Positions 61,719-64,000 of a stretch of 64,000 bases of DNA are shown here, one piece after another (position 1 is the first letter of the stretch; every line of letters starts with the position of its first letter). The translations under genes were made by a program, and so were the position numbers. The notes below the pieces were generated by a model that had not been told where the DNA came from, did no database searches, and saw only the letters and a program-made list of their open reading frames with translations. The stretch is from Hugenholtzia roseola DSM 9546 (lineage in GTDB: Bacteria > Bacteroidota > Bacteroidia > Cytophagales > Bernardetiaceae): contig NZ_KE383879.1 in assembly GCF_000422585.1 (NCBI RefSeq), positions 1 through 64,000 on the forward strand, given 5' to 3'.

Positions 61719-62618
61719 TTAGTCATTCAAATAGCTACTCACAATCGTATAGTTTTTATACTCGAAGGGGCGAAACCCGAAATATTTATCCATAAAGAAG
61801 CGAAATTTGTCCTTTAAAGAAAGTTTATTTTTAGAAATATCATGGTCAAATTTCCAATTCATGGCGGCTATGCGTGGCGCAATGGCGGCAGGGTGTGTGC
61901 CTTCAAAACGGCGCAGCGCATCAATTTGGCTATAATCAAATTCGTCAGCCACACTCACGACAATGTCTTCCATCTTTGCCTCTACTTTATCGCCATGGAA
62001 AATCGTATCACAGGCTTTTTGTTTGCCGCGCAGGGCAGCAGGCTCACGCACCCAGCCGTAATGATGGACGCAGGCATCGATATGGCGCACGTTGAGTTTG
62101 CGGTCGGGTGTCATGCGAAAACCTTGCGCATCACGGAAAGAGAATATATTTTTATTATTTCGGACAATTCTAATTTCTCTACGATACCAAGCAGTAGATT
62201 CAGCTACATAATCATACGAACCGTAAAAATGCAAATAATTAAGTAAAAAGCCTTCTATTTTAGGATTATCCAAATGGGCTTTCATTTCTCTACGAATGGT
62301 ATCGAAATCTTGTTGGTGCAGGGCTTCGTCCCCCTGAATATAAATGCACCAATCGGCATCTTGTCCGATGGCTTGAAAGGCTTTGTTGGTTTCGTCTGCC
62401 AAAACGCGCCCCCCTGTGCGTAGGGTTTCGTCCCAGACGGTTTCGATGATTTTGATTTTAGGGTCTATTTGTGCTGCAATTTTTAAAGTATCATCTTCGG
62501 ATTTGCCCACTGCCAAGACAAAATCGTCGCAGAGGGGAAGCACCGAGCGAATAGCCTCGACAAAGGGATAGTCAAATTTGAGTCCGTTTCGTATAAAAGA
62601 AAAGCCTGTAACTTTCAT
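61719..62618 (-). CDS. Family 2-type glycosyltransferase
   Basis: This 299-residue protein opens VTGFSFIRNGLKFDYPFVEA and IRSVLPLCDDFVLAVGKSED, the Rossmann-like start of GT-A enzymes. WCIYIQGDEALHQQD provides an acidic metal-binding motif (GDE in place of DxD). Its length and lack of membrane spans suggest a soluble sugar transferase for surface glycans. The stop codon lies in the 8-bp duplication made by the neighbouring MITE, so insertion left the protein unchanged. RimK-like ligase gene lies 26 bp upstream on the same strand. Confidence 0.82.
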   Translation of the reverse strand: MKVTGFSFIRNGLKFDYPFVEAIRSVLPLCDDFVLAVGKSEDDTLKIAAQIDPKIKIIETVWDETLRTGGRVLADETNKAFQAIGQDADWCIYIQGDEALHQQDFDTIRREMKAHLDNPKIEGFLLNYLHFYGSYDYVAESTAWYRREIRIVRNNKNIFSFRDAQGFRMTPDRKLNVRHIDACVHHYGWVREPAALRGKQKACDTIFHGDKVEAKMEDIVVSVADEFDYSQIDALRRFEGTHPAAIAPRIAAMNWKFDHDISKNKLSLKDKFRFFMDKYFGFRPFEYKNYTIVSSYLND

Positions 62619-62644
62619 TTTTTTGTATTAAATGGTATTATTTT

Positions 62645-63541
62645 CTAAACGTTTTTAGGTTTTTTCAAGCTAAGTTCTAAAAACTCTATGATTTTGCCTG
62701 CAATATCTTTTTGGGTTGCGCCTTCTATGCCTTCTAACCCAGGTGAAGAATTGACCTCCAAAATCAGGGGGCCGCGTGCCGAGGGGAGCATATCCACCCC
62801 CGCGACGGACAAGCCCACAGCGCGTGCCGCGCCCACTGCTGCCATTTTTTCTTCCTGCGAAAGCTCTAAAACGGTACTTTTGCCGCCTCTGTGCAAATTA
62901 GAACGAAACTCCCCCTCTTTGCCCTGCCTGCGCATTGCACCGACGACTTCGCCGCCCACAACAAAGGCGCGAATGTCTGCGCCGCCTGCCTCTTTGATAA
63001 ATTCCTGAATCAGGATATTTGCCTTCAAACCCGAAAAGGCTTCGATGGTAGATTTGGCGGCTTGGGGCGTTTCGGCGAGCATTACGCCTAAGCCTTGCGT
63101 GCCTTCCAAGAGTTTGATGACGACGGGCGTGCCACCGATACGCTTAATTAAATCATCTACTTCTTTATCTTTTGGGAATTTGGCAAAAACGGTCTTGGGA
63201 ATTGCAAGCCCCACACGCGAGAGCAACTGCATGGTGCGCAGCTTGTCGCGCGACTGCAAAATGCCTTGCGAACTATTTGCCGTTAGCACCTTCAACATCT
63301 CGAATTGGCGCACTACCGCAGTTCCAAAAAAAGTAACCGAAGCACCGATACGTGGAATAATCGCGTCAGGTCTTTCTAAGGCAGCACCCTGATAGATAAT
63401 CTGGGGTTTGCCCTGCTCCATCATCACGTGGCATTTGGTATGATTGACCACCTGTGCCTGATGTCCGCGCAGGGTAGCGGCTTCTACCAAACGGCGTGTA
63501 GAGTAGAGATTGGCTTCGGCAGAAAGGATATAAATTTTCAT
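62645..63541 (-). CDS. rimK: RimK-family alpha-L-glutamate ligase
   Basis: The 298-residue protein is a full-length ATP-grasp ligase of the RimK type. It shows [40 protein letters not shown], the ATP-binding [19 protein letters not shown] and a metal-binding end ([29 protein letters not shown]). Family members add glutamates to the C-terminus of ribosomal protein S6 or make poly-glutamate. It is probably the first gene of a unit with the glycosyltransferase. Its promoter is about 140 bp upstream. Confidence 0.9.
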   Translation of the reverse strand: MKIYILSAEANLYSTRRLVEAATLRGHQAQVVNHTKCHVMMEQGKPQIIYQGAALERPDAIIPRIGASVTFFGTAVVRQFEMLKVLTANSSQGILQSRDKLRTMQLLSRVGLAIPKTVFAKFPKDKEVDDLIKRIGGTPVVIKLLEGTQGLGVMLAETPQAAKSTIEAFSGLKANILIQEFIKEAGGADIRAFVVGGEVVGAMRRQGKEGEFRSNLHRGGKSTVLELSQEEKMAAVGAARAVGLSVAGVDMLPSARGPLILEVNSSPGLEGIEGATQKDIAGKIIEFLELSLKKPKNV

Positions 63542-64000
63542 AGAGAGATAGAAAAATACAAGGGGAACTACGAAAATGAATAATAAAATTTACAAACAGT
63601 TGGATAGCATGCCTTTAAAAACATTACTATTTTTAAGCGTCAGAAGCGTGCAGAGGTAGGATAGGCGTAGAAAACTTCTCTTTTCTACAAAAGTAATATT
63701 TTTTCTATCATCAGCCCAAAATTTTGGAAAGTTCAAAAAAACTTTATTTTGGCAGTGGGTTCTGCTTTTTTATCGAGTCGCAACTTTTTAGCTAAGACTA
63801 CAAAATTAAGACGCTTTTTTGGAGGAGGCTTGTGTGGAAAATAAAAGGCTTGTAGTTTTTTGAAAAAAATAGTAACTTGCAGTGGTTAGGCAGTTTGTCT
63901 CAACTTTACAGTTCTTTGGATAGTAAAAAAGCAATAAGCCTTTTTTTTTGTTTCATACGCCAAACTATAAATGCAGATAGATTATTTTGTCTTTTATACT
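63542..64000. other. Terminal intergenic stretch with the rimK promoter
   Basis: No gene is visible up to the window edge. On the minus strand TTTG (63720-63717), 21 bp, TACTTTTG (63695-63688) fits a promoter for rimK. A gene beginning just beyond 64000 cannot be excluded. Confidence 0.5.
63688..63720 (-). promoter_or_regulatory. Promoter TTTG-N21-TACTTTTG of rimK
   Basis: Both elements lie on the minus strand and would give a leader of about 140 nt before rimK. Confidence 0.55.

Noticed and set aside
61313-61730. Possibility that the 8-bp repeat marks a phage attachment site
   Set aside because: No integrase or phage gene is near, and the terminal inverted repeats show a transposon-like element.

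Overview
The window reads as a chromosomal segment of a Bacteroidota bacterium, most likely from the order Cytophagales. Signs of this are a GldH-like gliding lipoprotein, a HYC_CC_PP protein beside a TonB-dependent receptor, a bamD-rpoZ pair, a DUF4289-type porin, a CarB without its C-terminal regulatory domain, and many -7 boxes of the TAnnTTTG type. I cannot name a species. Genes are mostly single or in twos, on both strands, and many partners that are often adjacent are missing here (pdhA, trpB, hslU, sbcC, wzt).

Layout. 1-470: right end of an ISAs1-like insertion sequence sitting inside a short mobile repeat. 471-6252: pdhB, an ABC transporter with HlyD partner, a STAS protein. 6275-9233: fur, trpA, a 220-bp MITE, gldH-like gene, hslV. 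9399-10450: two unknown genes. 10686-17519: cytochrome c assembly protein, M20 peptidase, small unknowns, Sua5/TsaC. 17663-24989: oligopeptide-type binding lipoprotein, YdjM-like membrane hydrolase, unknowns, TonB receptor with HYC_CC_PP partner. 25234-36652: glmM, a fused restriction-modification enzyme, carB, an overlapping unknown pair, a PAP2-like membrane protein, metG. 36995-42903: a tiny membrane protein, porin, class III aminotransferase, DUF262/DUF1524 protein. 43440-52315: purH, ABC-F ATPase, parC, siderophore-type ABC ATPase, rpoZ, bamD. 52462-57740: unknown and surface proteins, a zinc-ribbon protein with an Arg/Asn-rich repeat, apaG-like gene. 57865-63541: ABC-2 permease, sbcD coupled to a DUF1003 gene, glycosyltransferase, RimK-type ligase.

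The most striking non-gene content is a two-level family of intergenic repeats. An outer MITE has 15-bp terminal inverted repeats (GGCGTTGTTRCAACG) and 8-bp target duplications at both intact copies. An inner element begins CAGTRATGTTAARTTCT. At the left edge of the window the same inner terminus caps a real transposase gene, and it sits at the same point in the outer repeat. The inner element therefore looks like a deletion derivative of that IS, carried along inside the outer MITE. At least ten more or less decayed copies lie between genes.

Most genes are housekeeping or envelope functions. Possible accessory cargo includes the Type IIG-like restriction-modification enzyme (26933-29356), the DUF262/DUF1524 protein (41200-42903) and two pairs of unknown genes (9399-10450, 32718-33609).
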